Assembly (NCBI RefSeq): GCF_900290235.1
Contig: NZ_OLMK01000018.1
Location: 62,001-126,000 of the forward strand
Length of the DNA stretch: 64,000 nucleotides
Direction: 5' to 3'
Source: Streptomyces sp. MA5143a
Lineage (GTDB): Bacteria; Actinomycetota; Actinomycetes; Streptomycetales; Streptomycetaceae
Both the position numbers and the translations under genes were made by a program. Within the stretch, counting starts at the first letter, position 1. Each line of letters opens with the position of its first letter. This document shows, one piece after another, positions 16,670-25,536 of the stretch. The notes under the pieces are model-generated. The model ran no database searches, was not told the DNA's origin, and saw only the letters and a list, made by a program, of their open reading frames with translations.

Positions 16670-18382
16670 TCAGTCCTCCGGGAGTTCCACGGGCGCGATC
16701 TCGTCGTACACGTCGCCGGGGCCGGGGTTGGTCGCGTCAGTGGTGCCGCCGAGGTGGTGCATGACGCCCCAGACGGCGTTGAGCGCGGTCTGGATCGCGC
16801 CCTCCGCCCAGCCGGCCGTCCAGGAGATGTCGTCGCCGGCGAGGAAGATGCCCCGCTTGTCCTCGGGCAGCCGGTCCTGCATGAAGTGGGTGAACAGGCG
16901 CCGCTGGTAGCGGTAGTGGCCGGGCAGGTTGGCCTTGAAGGCGCCCATGAAGTAGGGCTCGTTCTCCCAGGACACGGTGACCGGGCTGCCGATGATGTGC
17001 TTGCGGATGTCGACCTTCGGATAGATCTCGCCGAGCGACTTCAGCATGACCTCCATCCGCTCGTTCGCGGACAGCGGCAGCCACTTCAGGCTGTCGTCGC
17101 ACCAGGTGTAGGAGAGGCAGATGACGGCGGGCTTGTCCGGGCCGTCGTCGAGGAGGTACGTCCCGCGCGTCATCCGGTCGGTGAGCGTCATCGACATGAC
17201 GTCCCGGCCCGTCGGGTTTCCCCTGTCGTCGACGGCCTTGTCCAGCCAGAACGGCCGGTCGACCGGCACGAACAGCTTCGAGCTCTCCATGTAGTGGGTC
17301 CGCTCGATCGCCGTCCAGTGGTCGATCGGGAAGAGCGAGTCGTCGCAGTCGATCTTCGACAGCAGCATCCAGGACTGGGCGGTGAACACGGCCGCCTGGT
17401 AGGTGCGGATGTCGCCGTCCGCGTCGGTCACGGTGATCCGGTTGCCGGCGGTGCGGTGCAGCCGGGTCACGGCGGGGCGGGGCGCGCCGTTCTCGTGCAG
17501 CGTGGCGAGGGAGGTGCCGTACGCCCAGTGCACGATCTTCTCGGGCTCGCGCTCCCACAGGCGCAGCGGGAGCTGCTGGCTGCCGCCGACGATGCCGCGG
17601 TGGTGGTCGTCGGCCTCGGTGTAGACGACGCGCAGGATCTCCAGGATGGAGTTCGGGAAGTCGGTGTCCCAGCCACCGGTGCCGAAGCCGACCTGGCCGA
17701 AGATCTCGCGGTGCCGGAAGGACTTGAAGGCCTCGGAGTCGCAGAGGAAGCCGTAGAAGGTCTGGTTGTCGAGCTTCTCCACGAGCCGCGCCCAGATCTC
17801 GCGGATGCGCGGGACGTCCCGCTCGCGCATGGCGCGGTTCATGTCGGAGAAGTCGGCGCCCTCGTCGAGGCACTTGTTCCAGGCTTCGGCGACATCGCGG
17901 TAGACCTGCGGGAGGTCGGCGATCGTCTCGGCGTAGTGCGACTCGCCCTTGAGGTCGACGACGGTCGAGGGCGTGGTCTCCGCGAGGGGGTTGGGGAAGG
18001 GCCGCGTCTTGAGGCCGACCAGGTCGATGTAGTGCTGGAGGGCGGTGGAGGAGGGCGGGAAGCGCATGGCGCCCATCTCGGCGGTGAGCGAGGGGTCGCA
18101 GCCCTCGAAGCCGACCGTGCGCAGCCGTCCGCCGATCCGGTCGGCCTCGTACACGACCGGCTTGAGGCCCATCTTCATCAGCTCGTACGCGGCCACGATG
18201 CCGGACAGCCCGCCGCCGATGACCGCGACCTCGGTGCCGTGCTCGGTCGCCGGGATCTGGCCGAGGCCCGCCGGGTGGGCCAGGAAGTCGTCGTACGCGT
18301 ACGGGAAGTCCGGGCCGAACATGGTGATCGGCGGCTGCTGCTCGTCTGCGTGCTCGATGGCGTTGGGCACGGTGGACGTCAT
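16670..18382 (-). CDS. Flavin-dependent amine oxidase (tryptophan 2-monooxygenase/L-amino-acid oxidase-like)
   Basis: The protein has 570 residues. The FAD-binding Rossmann motif VIGGGLSG with the following GRL motif lies at about residues 51-90 (EADRIGGRLRT). The C-terminal second FAD motif is FLAGDDISWTAGWAEGAIQTALNA, of which 'AGDDISWTAGW' is diagnostic. These features place it among flavin monoamine oxidases related to tryptophan 2-monooxygenase and L-amino-acid oxidases. The next gene is a nitrilase-family amidase; the pair would fit conversion of an amino acid to its amide and then to the acid, as in the indole-3-acetamide route. The substrate is inferred from gene pairing only. Confidence 0.85.
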   Translation of the reverse strand: MTSTVPNAIEHADEQQPPITMFGPDFPYAYDDFLAHPAGLGQIPATEHGTEVAVIGGGLSGIVAAYELMKMGLKPVVYEADRIGGRLRTVGFEGCDPSLTAEMGAMRFPPSSTALQHYIDLVGLKTRPFPNPLAETTPSTVVDLKGESHYAETIADLPQVYRDVAEAWNKCLDEGADFSDMNRAMRERDVPRIREIWARLVEKLDNQTFYGFLCDSEAFKSFRHREIFGQVGFGTGGWDTDFPNSILEILRVVYTEADDHHRGIVGGSQQLPLRLWEREPEKIVHWAYGTSLATLHENGAPRPAVTRLHRTAGNRITVTDADGDIRTYQAAVFTAQSWMLLSKIDCDDSLFPIDHWTAIERTHYMESSKLFVPVDRPFWLDKAVDDRGNPTGRDVMSMTLTDRMTRGTYLLDDGPDKPAVICLSYTWCDDSLKWLPLSANERMEVMLKSLGEIYPKVDIRKHIIGSPVTVSWENEPYFMGAFKANLPGHYRYQRRLFTHFMQDRLPEDKRGIFLAGDDISWTAGWAEGAIQTALNAVWGVMHHLGGTTDATNPGPGDVYDEIAPVELPED

Positions 18383-18437
18383 GGGGTACGGACTCCTTGC
18401 GGGAAAGCGGCGAGGGCGGGGCGGGAGGGAGACAGGC

Positions 18438-19226
18438 TCAGACGAGGGATGCGTAGAGACCCGGGCGGCGGTCCGTCAGATACGGGTTCGCCTCGCGGGA
18501 GGCCGCGACGAGGGCGGGGTCGACGTCGGCGAGGACGAGGTCCTCCTCGCGTCCGGCGCGGGTGCGCGCGACCCCGTCGGGCCCGGCCAGCGTGGACAGC
18601 CCGACGAACTCGAACTCCCCTTCCCGGCCGACCCGGTTGACGTACGCGACGTACATCTGGTTCTCGAAGGCCCGCACCGGGATCATCGACTCGGCGACGA
18701 ACTGGAACGGATGCATCTGGGCCGTGGGCACCACCAGCAGGTCGGTGCCGGCGAGGGCGTGGGCGCGGACGTTCTCCGGGAACTCCACGTCGTAGCAGAT
18801 CATGATCCCGACGCGGACGCCGTCCAGCTCGGCCTGGACGACGGGCTGCTCTCCCGGCGTGAAGTGGTCCCGCTCGAAGCAGCCGAAGAGGTGCGTCTTG
18901 CGGTAGTTGGCGAGCCGGGTGCCGTCGGCGGAGACGAGCTGCGCCGAGTTGAGGACGACCTCACCGGACCGCTCGGGGTAGCCGTATGCGACGGCGAGCC
19001 CATGGCGTTGGGCGATCTCCGCGACCGCGTCGGCCGAGTCGCCGTCGGCGGGCTCGGCGAGCCGGGCGATGTCGTCGCCGATCGCGTACCCCGTCAGGAA
19101 CATCTCGGGGGCGATCAGCAGCCCCGCCCCGGCAGCGGCGGCGCGGCCCGCGGCCTCGCCGAGCACCTTGAGGTTCTCGACGACCGAGCCGGGGCGGCCG
19201 GAGCTCTGGAGCAGGGCGATGCGCAT
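18438..19226 (-). CDS. Carbon-nitrogen hydrolase (nitrilase superfamily amidase)
   Basis: The protein has 262 residues and the full catalytic triad: Glu41 (LIAPEMF), Lys110 (NYRKTHLFG) and Cys144 (IMICYDVEFPE). Such enzymes hydrolyse amides or N-carbamoyl compounds. It ends 55 bp before the flavin amine oxidase begins on the same strand, so it is the upstream gene of a two-gene operon. Together they could make a carboxylic acid from an amino acid through an amide intermediate. Confidence 0.9.
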   Translation of the reverse strand: MRIALLQSSGRPGSVVENLKVLGEAAGRAAAAGAGLLIAPEMFLTGYAIGDDIARLAEPADGDSADAVAEIAQRHGLAVAYGYPERSGEVVLNSAQLVSADGTRLANYRKTHLFGCFERDHFTPGEQPVVQAELDGVRVGIMICYDVEFPENVRAHALAGTDLLVVPTAQMHPFQFVAESMIPVRAFENQMYVAYVNRVGREGEFEFVGLSTLAGPDGVARTRAGREEDLVLADVDPALVAASREANPYLTDRRPGLYASLV

Positions 19227-19403
19227 GCGCGTTCCTCACCGGAAGGAGGGGGTCTGGGGGTCATGTAGACGGTACGGGCGGCTGACCAGGCCGGACAAGG
19301 AGGAGCCGTTGCGCGCCGGTGAGCGGTTCATTGCGTCCTGGGGCGGGTCCGCGGCGATTCGTTGCGCGCTTCGGGCGGTGCTCTCCCGCCTGTGGGGCCC
19401 CGC

Positions 19404-19439
19404 GGGGCTGCCCCGTCACGGACGGTCTGGGGCAGCCCC
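19404..19439 (-). terminator. Strong hairpin after the MFS gene
   Basis: GGGGCTGCCCC (19404-19414) and GGGGCAGCCCC (19429-19439) are perfect 11-bp arms around a 14-nt loop, starting 13 nt past the MFS stop. The stem is strong enough to terminate on its own and to insulate the amidase gene downstream. Confidence 0.7.
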
Positions 19440-19451
19440 ACCGGGCGGGTG

Positions 19452-20675
19452 TCAGGGGCGTGCGGTGGACGTCCCCCTTCTCGCGACCAGGACCAGTGCC
19501 GTCACCAGGTAGGGCACCGCGAACACCGCGAAGACGGTGCTGTGGGCGTGGTGCGCGCCGAGCAGGGCGTACCCGGCGAAGACGGCGACGGTGGCCAGTT
19601 CGGTGCCCATGCTCGCCACCGAGGTGAGCGTCGCCCGGCGCTGCCCCTCGATACGGTCCTGGAGCCGGGCGTCGACGAGCACGTTGACCAGCTGGAAGCC
19701 GCCGAACGCCACACCCACGAGGGCGACACCGGCGGGGGTCGCCGTCAGGGCGCCCCCGGCGAGGGCGAGCGCCGAGACGGCGAGGACCACTCCGAGCCCG
19801 GTCGTGCCGAGGCGTTCGCCCACACCGGTCAGCAGACTGCCGACCGTGGGCCCGGCCCAGACCAGCAGCAGCAGGTACGGCACCGTCTGCTGGGCCACGC
19901 CGGTGTCGCGGACCAACAGCGGGGTGTACTCGTCGAGGGCGCCCCAGACAGCGCCGACCGCGGGGACCAGGAGCAGGGCTCCGCGCACGGAACGGCCGCG
20001 GCGGACCTCGGCGAGCCCGGTCCGCAGGGTCGTGAGGGTGGAGGCGCGGTCACCACCACCGGCGGCCGACGGACGGTGCTCGGGGAACCGGGTCGCCAGC
20101 GCCGCGGTCAGCACGCAGACCAGGACGCTCGCGGCGCCGACGGCCGGGTAGCCGCCGAGGTCGAGGACCGGCCCGGCCAGCGCCATCGCCGCCATCACGG
20201 CGATCATCCCGGCCGCCTGGGCCCGGCCGATCACGCGCGCGTACCGGTCGGCGGCGCCGAGCCGGTCCAGTTCGTCGTAGACCAGGGCCTCCAGCGCGCC
20301 GGAGCCGAGCGCTCCGCGCACGCCCCACAGCACGAAGCCGAGGGCGAAGGCCCAGTACGACGGCACGATCACCCACAGGGCGAAGCCGACGGCGGTGAGC
20401 AGCGGGCCGAGCCACAGCAGCAGCCGTCGGGAGACGGCGTCGGCCCAGGCGCCGGAGGGGACCTCCAGCAATATCCCGGTGATCGACCACAGGGCGAACA
20501 GCGAGGAGACCTGCCAGAGGGACAGACCGGTGTCGCTGAACAGCAGCGCGTACACCGGGTAGAGCAGCACGAAGTCGTCGAGGAACGCGTAGCCGTACAG
20601 CGTGGCCGTCAGCCGGCGGACACCGGTGGTCCGGAGGTCCGCGGGGCGGGGCGCACGCGCAGGTGAGAGTGTCAT
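19452..20675 (-). CDS. MFS transporter
   Basis: The protein has 407 residues and 12 hydrophobic helices. The early segment TATLYGYAFLDDFVLLYPVYALLF, with its paired acidic residues in helix 1, and LEVPSGAWADAVSRR (MFS motif A) suggest a drug or metabolite exporter. The substrate is unknown. ATG at 20675 follows GGGAAGG and is preferred to a longer frame. It is a single gene with its own terminator. Confidence 0.87.
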   Translation of the reverse strand: MTLSPARAPRPADLRTTGVRRLTATLYGYAFLDDFVLLYPVYALLFSDTGLSLWQVSSLFALWSITGILLEVPSGAWADAVSRRLLLWLGPLLTAVGFALWVIVPSYWAFALGFVLWGVRGALGSGALEALVYDELDRLGAADRYARVIGRAQAAGMIAVMAAMALAGPVLDLGGYPAVGAASVLVCVLTAALATRFPEHRPSAAGGGDRASTLTTLRTGLAEVRRGRSVRGALLLVPAVGAVWGALDEYTPLLVRDTGVAQQTVPYLLLLVWAGPTVGSLLTGVGERLGTTGLGVVLAVSALALAGGALTATPAGVALVGVAFGGFQLVNVLVDARLQDRIEGQRRATLTSVASMGTELATVAVFAGYALLGAHHAHSTVFAVFAVPYLVTALVLVARRGTSTARP

Positions 20676-20820
20676 GGGGCCTTCCCGCAGGGGCGATTCG
20701 GACGTCGGAGGTACGGCGTCCGAGGCGGCCCTCGGGAGGCACGGCTGGTGGATCAATGTCGCCAGGTCATGGCACCGATGCTAGCCGGGCCGTCCCGCCC
20801 GGCCCAGGGAGTTTCGGTTG

Positions 20821-22290
20821 TCACTCCTCGGCGGCCGCGTCCAGTGCGAACGTCGTGACGACGGCGGCGTGGTCCGACGGCCAGTCGTTGTCCTCGACGT
20901 CCGGCCAGGTGCGGGGGGTGCCGCGCACGTAGGTGCGGGAGTCGAGCACGGCCAGGCCCCGGTGCAGGACGAAGTCGATGCGGTCCTGCGGCTCCGCGCG
21001 GCCGCTGCCGTCCTCGTGTTCGACATGGATCGGCGACCAGGTGTGGCCGGGCTCCCGCACGGGGTCGGGGTGGGCCTCGCGGTAGGAGTCGCGCAGGCCG
21101 GCCGCCTCGGCGGCCCTGGTCACCGGCCAGTCGACCTCGGGCCGGTCGAGGTGCGAGGGACTGTTGAAGTCGCCCACCAGGACGACCGGCACGGTGCCGT
21201 CGAGCTGCCGCAGGCAGTCCCGCAGCTGGCCGAGGCGCACCTCCTCGTGGGCGACCAGCTCGTCGGCGCCCAGCCCGTCGAAGGCGGCCTCGTAGGGTCC
21301 GTACGGCTTGTAGTCGAGATGGACGGTCCACACGTCGACCTCGGTGCCGGCGGGGGTCCTGACGCGGACGCCCGCCGCCCCGTAGAAGCCGACGTCCGGG
21401 TCGCCGAGGCGGGCCGTGATCGGGTGGCGGCTGATGACGCCGAGGTTGTCGCCGGCCCGGTGGTGGTGCCAGCCGAGCGCCTCGGCGAGTTCCTCGGCGG
21501 CGGTGCCGTACGTCTCCTGGAGGCCCACCACGTCGGCCCCGGTCTCGGCGATCACCGCGAGCTGTTTGGCGCGGTGGTCGCGGACCTTGGTACCGCCGTG
21601 CCAGAGGTTCCAGGTCATCACGCGCAGGGTGGGACCGGCGGGGGCGACCAGTCGGCGCAGGCTCGCCGGGGTCACGTCCTCCAGGCTCTCCCGTACGGTC
21701 CGGCCCGGCGCCTCGTCGATCGGCGCGAGCGAGGGCACCGCGAGGACCACGCAGCCCGCCGCCTCGGCCGAGGCGACACCGGTCTCGGTGTCCTCGACGG
21801 CCACACAGGCGGCGGGGTCGACGCCGAGGGCGCGGCAGGCGGCGAGATAGGGGTCGGGGGCGGGCTTGGTGTGCTCGGTGTCGTCGGCGGTGACGGAGAC
21901 GGCGAACAGCTCACGGCCGAGGACGTCGAGGACGGTGTCGGCGACGGCGCGCGGCGACGCGGTGACCAGGGCGGTGGGGACGCCCTCGCGGGCCAGGGCC
22001 CGCAGCAGCTCCAGGGCGCCCGGCCGGGGCACGATCCCGGTGCGGACCCGCTCGGCGAACTCCCGGTGGAGCGCGGCGGCCAGTTCGCCGGGCGGCGCGT
22101 CGGTGATCGCGGCGAGCCAGGCGGCGGTGTGCTCGACCGGGCGGCCGAGGACGTCCGGCTGGTCGGCCCCGGTCAGCGCGTGTCCGAGGCCGGCGGCCAC
22201 CTCTTCCACCGCGTCCCACCAGAGCCGCTCGGTGTCGACGAGCGTGCCGTCCATGTCGAACAGGGCGGCCTGCAACGGGGGTCGGGACAA
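20821..22290 (-). CDS. HAD phosphatase fused to an endonuclease/exonuclease/phosphatase (EEP) domain
   Basis: The protein has 489 residues and starts with TTG at 22290 after GGAAAGAG. Residues 1 to ~215 are a HAD-IA phosphatase with Asp12/Asp14 in LFDMDGTLVDTE, a motif-II Thr-Ala-Ser, the KPAPDPY lysine and VEDTETG motif IV. Residues ~222-489 are an EEP-family phosphodiesterase/nuclease with Asn228 (MTWNLWHGG), Glu259 (GLQETYG), Asp374/Asn376 (VGDFNSP) and Asp473/His474 (SDHAAVV). Both active sites look intact, so the protein could cut a phosphodiester and then remove the phosphate. It lies downstream of the ABC importer genes, after a minisatellite. Confidence 0.9.
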   Translation of the reverse strand: MSRPPLQAALFDMDGTLVDTERLWWDAVEEVAAGLGHALTGADQPDVLGRPVEHTAAWLAAITDAPPGELAAALHREFAERVRTGIVPRPGALELLRALAREGVPTALVTASPRAVADTVLDVLGRELFAVSVTADDTEHTKPAPDPYLAACRALGVDPAACVAVEDTETGVASAEAAGCVVLAVPSLAPIDEAPGRTVRESLEDVTPASLRRLVAPAGPTLRVMTWNLWHGGTKVRDHRAKQLAVIAETGADVVGLQETYGTAAEELAEALGWHHHRAGDNLGVISRHPITARLGDPDVGFYGAAGVRVRTPAGTEVDVWTVHLDYKPYGPYEAAFDGLGADELVAHEEVRLGQLRDCLRQLDGTVPVVLVGDFNSPSHLDRPEVDWPVTRAAEAAGLRDSYREAHPDPVREPGHTWSPIHVEHEDGSGRAEPQDRIDFVLHRGLAVLDSRTYVRGTPRTWPDVEDNDWPSDHAAVVTTFALDAAAEE

Positions 22291-22356
22291 GGGTTTCTCT
22301 TTCCGTGGGGGTGTCGGGACGATGCCCGGCTCGGCGGGAGCCGGGCGGGGTCATCG

Positions 22357-22735
22357 GTGTGGCACGTCGGCCGGGTGGCCGTCAGCGGATGGCACGCGGG
22401 CGAGGCGGGCGGCGCGGGGCCGCAGGGCTCGCTGGCAGCGCACCCCAAGACTCGGTGGCAGCGCACGGACCACAGGGCCCGGTCGCGGCGCGGCCCGCAA
22501 GGCTCGCTGACGGCACGTGGCCCGCAGGGCCCGGTCGCAGCGCACGGCCCACAGGGTCCGGTCGCAGCGCGGCCCGCAAGGCTCGGTGGCGGCACACGGC
22601 CCACAGGGTCCGGTTGCAGCACGTGGCCCGCAGGGCCCGGTCGCAGCGCGGCCCGCGGCGCGGGATGGCAGCGTCGCCCGGCGCGGGATGGCGGCGTGGC
22701 CCGGCGCGGGGTGGTCAGCGCGTGGCACGCGGGGC
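22357..22735. repeat. Degenerate 25-27 bp minisatellite within the ABC/HAD-EEP operon
   Basis: About a dozen units fill the 424-bp gap between the ABC ATPase gene and the HAD-EEP gene. A typical unit reads CCCGCAGGGCCCGGTCGCAG followed by CGCACGG (for example near 22510-22536); neighbours alternate CCCGCAAGG, CCCACAGGG and CCCGCAGGG. The array begins within the last ~20 bp of the ATPase gene, whose end (GTCAGCGCGTGGCACGCGG) recurs in variant form at 22381. The short frames it opens are repeat shadows. No other gene or signal is seen here. Confidence 0.85.
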
Positions 22736-23797
22736 GACCAGCACCGGTCGCTCCGGGAGGCTCACGGTCACGGCCGCTCCCGCGCCGAGGGTCGCCGCCT
22801 CGTGGGTGGGCAGGTCGGCCTTGACCTCGGTGCCGTCGGCGAGCCGTACGGTGAGGCGGGTGGCGGCGCCGAGGAACGCGGAGGCGACCACGCGGGCGTC
22901 CCCGGCCTCCTCAGGCCGTACCCCGACCGCCTCCGGGCGCACGAGGACGTCCACCTCGTCGCCGGTCGGCGCCGTCCCGTCCACGGGCAGCCGCCGCCCG
23001 AGCACCTCGACCGTGGTGCCGTCCAGCCGTCCGGGGATCCGGCTCATCGTGCCGACGAACTCGGCGACGAAAGCGGTGGCCGGACGCCCGTACAGCTCGA
23101 CGGGTGCCGCGCACTGTTCGAGCCGCCCGGCGTGCATCACGGCGACCCGGTCGGCCATGGACAGGGCCTCCTCCTGGTCGTGGGTCACGAACAGGGTGGT
23201 GATGCCCAGCTCCTGCTGGAGCCGGCGGATCTCCTCGCGGAGGGTGAGCCGCACCTTGGCGTCGAGGGCGGACAGCGGTTCGTCGAGCAGTAGAACGCGG
23301 GGCCGCAGGGCGAGCGCCCGGGCGAGGGCGACGCGCTGCTGCTGGCCGCCGGAGAGCTGGTGCGGGTACCGGTCGCCCTTGTCGGCGAGGCCCACGAGGT
23401 CGAGCAACTCGGCCGCCCTGGCGCGTCGTTCCGGCGTGCGCACCTTGCGCATGCGCAGCCCGAACGCCACGTTGTCGAGGGCGCTGAGGTGGGGGAAGAG
23501 GCTGTACGACTGGAAGACCATGCCGGCGTCGCGCCGGTGGGCCGGGACGCGGGTGACGTCCTCCCCGTCGACGAGCACCTCGCCGGCGTCGGGGTGTTCG
23601 AAGCCGGCGAGCATCCGCAGCGCGGTGGTCTTTCCGCAGCCGGAGGGGCCGAGCAGGGCGAGCAGTTCGCCGGGCCGGACGGTCAGGTCCAGTCCGTCGA
23701 GGGCGACGGTCGTCCCGAACTCGCGGCGCAGTCCCCGGAACTCGACGGTGGCGGCGGTGTCGGTGGTGTCGGTGGCGGTGGTCTCAAGGACGGTCAT
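22715..23797 (-). CDS. ABC transporter ATP-binding protein (Fe3+/phosphonate/polyamine importer type)
   Basis: The protein has 360 residues. It shows Walker A GPSGCGKT (residues 50-57), Q-loop FQSYSLFP, signature LSGGQQQR, Walker B VLLLDEPLSALD and switch His in VTHDQEEAL. A C-terminal TOBE domain starts near 285 (VLVRPEAVGV). This is the MalK/PotA/PhnT-like importer class. It is the fourth gene of the importer operon, 3 bp after the first-listed permease. Its last bases belong to the minisatellite. Confidence 0.94.
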   Translation of the reverse strand: MTVLETTATDTTDTAATVEFRGLRREFGTTVALDGLDLTVRPGELLALLGPSGCGKTTALRMLAGFEHPDAGEVLVDGEDVTRVPAHRRDAGMVFQSYSLFPHLSALDNVAFGLRMRKVRTPERRARAAELLDLVGLADKGDRYPHQLSGGQQQRVALARALALRPRVLLLDEPLSALDAKVRLTLREEIRRLQQELGITTLFVTHDQEEALSMADRVAVMHAGRLEQCAAPVELYGRPATAFVAEFVGTMSRIPGRLDGTTVEVLGRRLPVDGTAPTGDEVDVLVRPEAVGVRPEEAGDARVVASAFLGAATRLTVRLADGTEVKADLPTHEAATLGAGAAVTVSLPERPVLVAPRATR

Positions 23798-23800
23798 GGT

Positions 23801-24646
23801 TCATCCCCGTGAGGCGGAAGCGGTTCGGGCGCGTCCGCCGAAGGAGGCGAGCGCGAGGAGCATGGCCCAGGTGACGAGCAGGCTGAGCACCGAGACGGCG
23901 ACGGAGAGCTGGGCCTGCGAGCCGCTGACGTTGACGATCCACACGGCGAACGGCCTGAAGCCCAGCAGTTGGGCGACGGTGAACTCGCCGAGGACGAGGG
24001 CCAGGGTGAGGAACGCGGAGTTCAGCAGGGCCCCGCGCAGATTGGGCAGCACGGCCCGCACCAGCGCCTGCGGCCAGTTCGCCCCGCAGCTGCGGGCGGC
24101 CTCGACGAGGGTGCGTACGTCCATGGCGCGCAGGCCGGCGTCGAGGGCCCGGTACACGAAGGGCAGCGCCATCACCACGTAGGCGAGGACCAGCACCACG
24201 GGGAAGTCGGGGTTCTGGATCGCGACGAAGGTCTGGAACAGCGGGGTGCGGGACAGGTGTTCGGGCCCCCACTTGAGCACGGTGCCGAGCCCGGCGACGA
24301 ACGCGATCGGCGGCACCACCAGCGGCAGGGAGCACACGACCTCCACGACGGGCCGCAGCCGGGGCGCGCCGAGCCGCAGCGCGACCATGGCGGGCACCAT
24401 CAGCAGCAGGACGACGGCGATGGTCGCGGCGGCCAGCTCCAGCGACAGCAGCAGGCTGGAGACGAAGCCGTCGGTGCCGAGGATCTGTGTGTACGCGTCG
24501 AAGGTGACGCCCTCCCCCGGCACGTCGACCGTGAAGACCACGGAGGCGGCGAGCGGGACGAGGAAGTACAGCCCGGCGCAGACGAGGACGAGCGGGCGCC
24601 ACAGGGCGGGGCGCCGCAGGGCGCGCCCGGGGTTCAGGCCAGCCAT
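23801..24646 (-). CDS. ABC transporter permease (PhnV/PotC-type)
   Basis: The protein has 281 residues, six hydrophobic segments and the EAA loop VEAARSCGANWPQALVRAVLPN (block EAARSCGA). It is the second permease of the importer. ATG at 24646 lies inside the end of the preceding permease gene (13-bp overlap), so the two are coupled. The longer open frame upstream is the other permease out of frame. Confidence 0.92.
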   Translation of the reverse strand: MAGLNPGRALRRPALWRPLVLVCAGLYFLVPLAASVVFTVDVPGEGVTFDAYTQILGTDGFVSSLLLSLELAAATIAVVLLLMVPAMVALRLGAPRLRPVVEVVCSLPLVVPPIAFVAGLGTVLKWGPEHLSRTPLFQTFVAIQNPDFPVVLVLAYVVMALPFVYRALDAGLRAMDVRTLVEAARSCGANWPQALVRAVLPNLRGALLNSAFLTLALVLGEFTVAQLLGFRPFAVWIVNVSGSQAQLSVAVSVLSLLVTWAMLLALASFGGRARTASASRG

Positions 24647-25536
24647 CGGGCGCTCCGACGTTGCAGGGGCAGGTAGACGGCCATGACGAGTCCGGCGATG
24701 AGGACCATGTCGAGGCTGAGGGCGAGTGCCACGTTCTCCTGGCCGACGAGAACGTTGCCGGAGATGGCGTCGGCGATCTGGAGGGTGACCAGCGGGATCG
24801 AGCTGCCCACCATGGCCGCGGCGGTGGCGTACGCGGCGAAGGCGCTGCCGAAGAGGAGCACGAGTCCGCCGAGCAGGGAGGGCGCGAGGACGGGCAGGGC
24901 CACGTGGAGCCAGTACTGCAAGCCGGTGGCGCCGTTGTTCTGGGCGGCCTCCCGCCACTGGACGCGCAGTCCGTCGAGGGCGGGGGTGATGGTGAGGACC
25001 ATCAGCGGGATCAGGAAGTACAGGTAGACGATGACCAGGCCCCAGAAGCTGTAGAGGTCCCAGCCCTTGTCCGTGAGGCCCAGCTGCCGGGTCAGCACAC
25101 CGGAGTTGCCGAGGGTGGCGACGAACGCGAAGGCGAGCGGGACGCCGCCGAAGTTGGCGAGCACCCCGGAGGCGGTGAGCACGGCCTCGCGCAGCGCCGG
25201 GAAGCGGGAGGTCACCACGGCCTGGGCGAGCGGCAGCCCCAGGACGGCGGCGAGGCCGGCCGAGACGGCGGAGAGCTTCACGCTGCCGAGCATGGCCGTG
25301 AGGTAGGCCCCCTGCACGGAGGCCGTCATGTTTGCCGTGGTGTACGACGTGGCCCCGGTGCTCTGGTCCTTGACGGTGAACGCGCCGTTCAGCATGGCGA
25401 GGGCGGGCAGCCCGAAGGCGACGGCGACGAAGGCCAGCAGCGGGAGGACGGCGAGCCAGCCGCCGGCGCGGGGCCGCCGCTTCGGGGAAGCGGCGGCCAC
25501 CAGCGGGGTGTCGGCCTCGGTGACGACGGCGGTCAC
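24634..25536 (-). CDS. ABC transporter permease (PhnU/PotB-type)
   Basis: The protein has 300 residues, six hydrophobic helices and the EAA motif REAAQNNGATGLQYW. The start is GTG at 25536, overlapping the stop of the binding-protein gene (GTGA). It forms the membrane channel together with the next permease. The protein most resembles permeases annotated for 2-aminoethylphosphonate or related anions, but the family is broad. Confidence 0.92.
   Translation of the reverse strand: MTAVVTEADTPLVAAASPKRRPRAGGWLAVLPLLAFVAVAFGLPALAMLNGAFTVKDQSTGATSYTTANMTASVQGAYLTAMLGSVKLSAVSAGLAAVLGLPLAQAVVTSRFPALREAVLTASGVLANFGGVPLAFAFVATLGNSGVLTRQLGLTDKGWDLYSFWGLVIVYLYFLIPLMVLTITPALDGLRVQWREAAQNNGATGLQYWLHVALPVLAPSLLGGLVLLFGSAFAAYATAAAMVGSSIPLVTLQIADAISGNVLVGQENVALALSLDMVLIAGLVMAVYLPLQRRSARWLA

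Noticed and set aside
22173..22728. Short frames encoding GPCGP- or GPQGP-type repeat peptides
   Set aside because: They exist only because the 27-bp unit keeps a frame open; no ribosome site, codon bias or partner supports them.
22410..22735. Possible CRISPR array
   Set aside because: Repeats are contiguous and degenerate at 25-27 bp with no unique spacers and no cas genes; a minisatellite.
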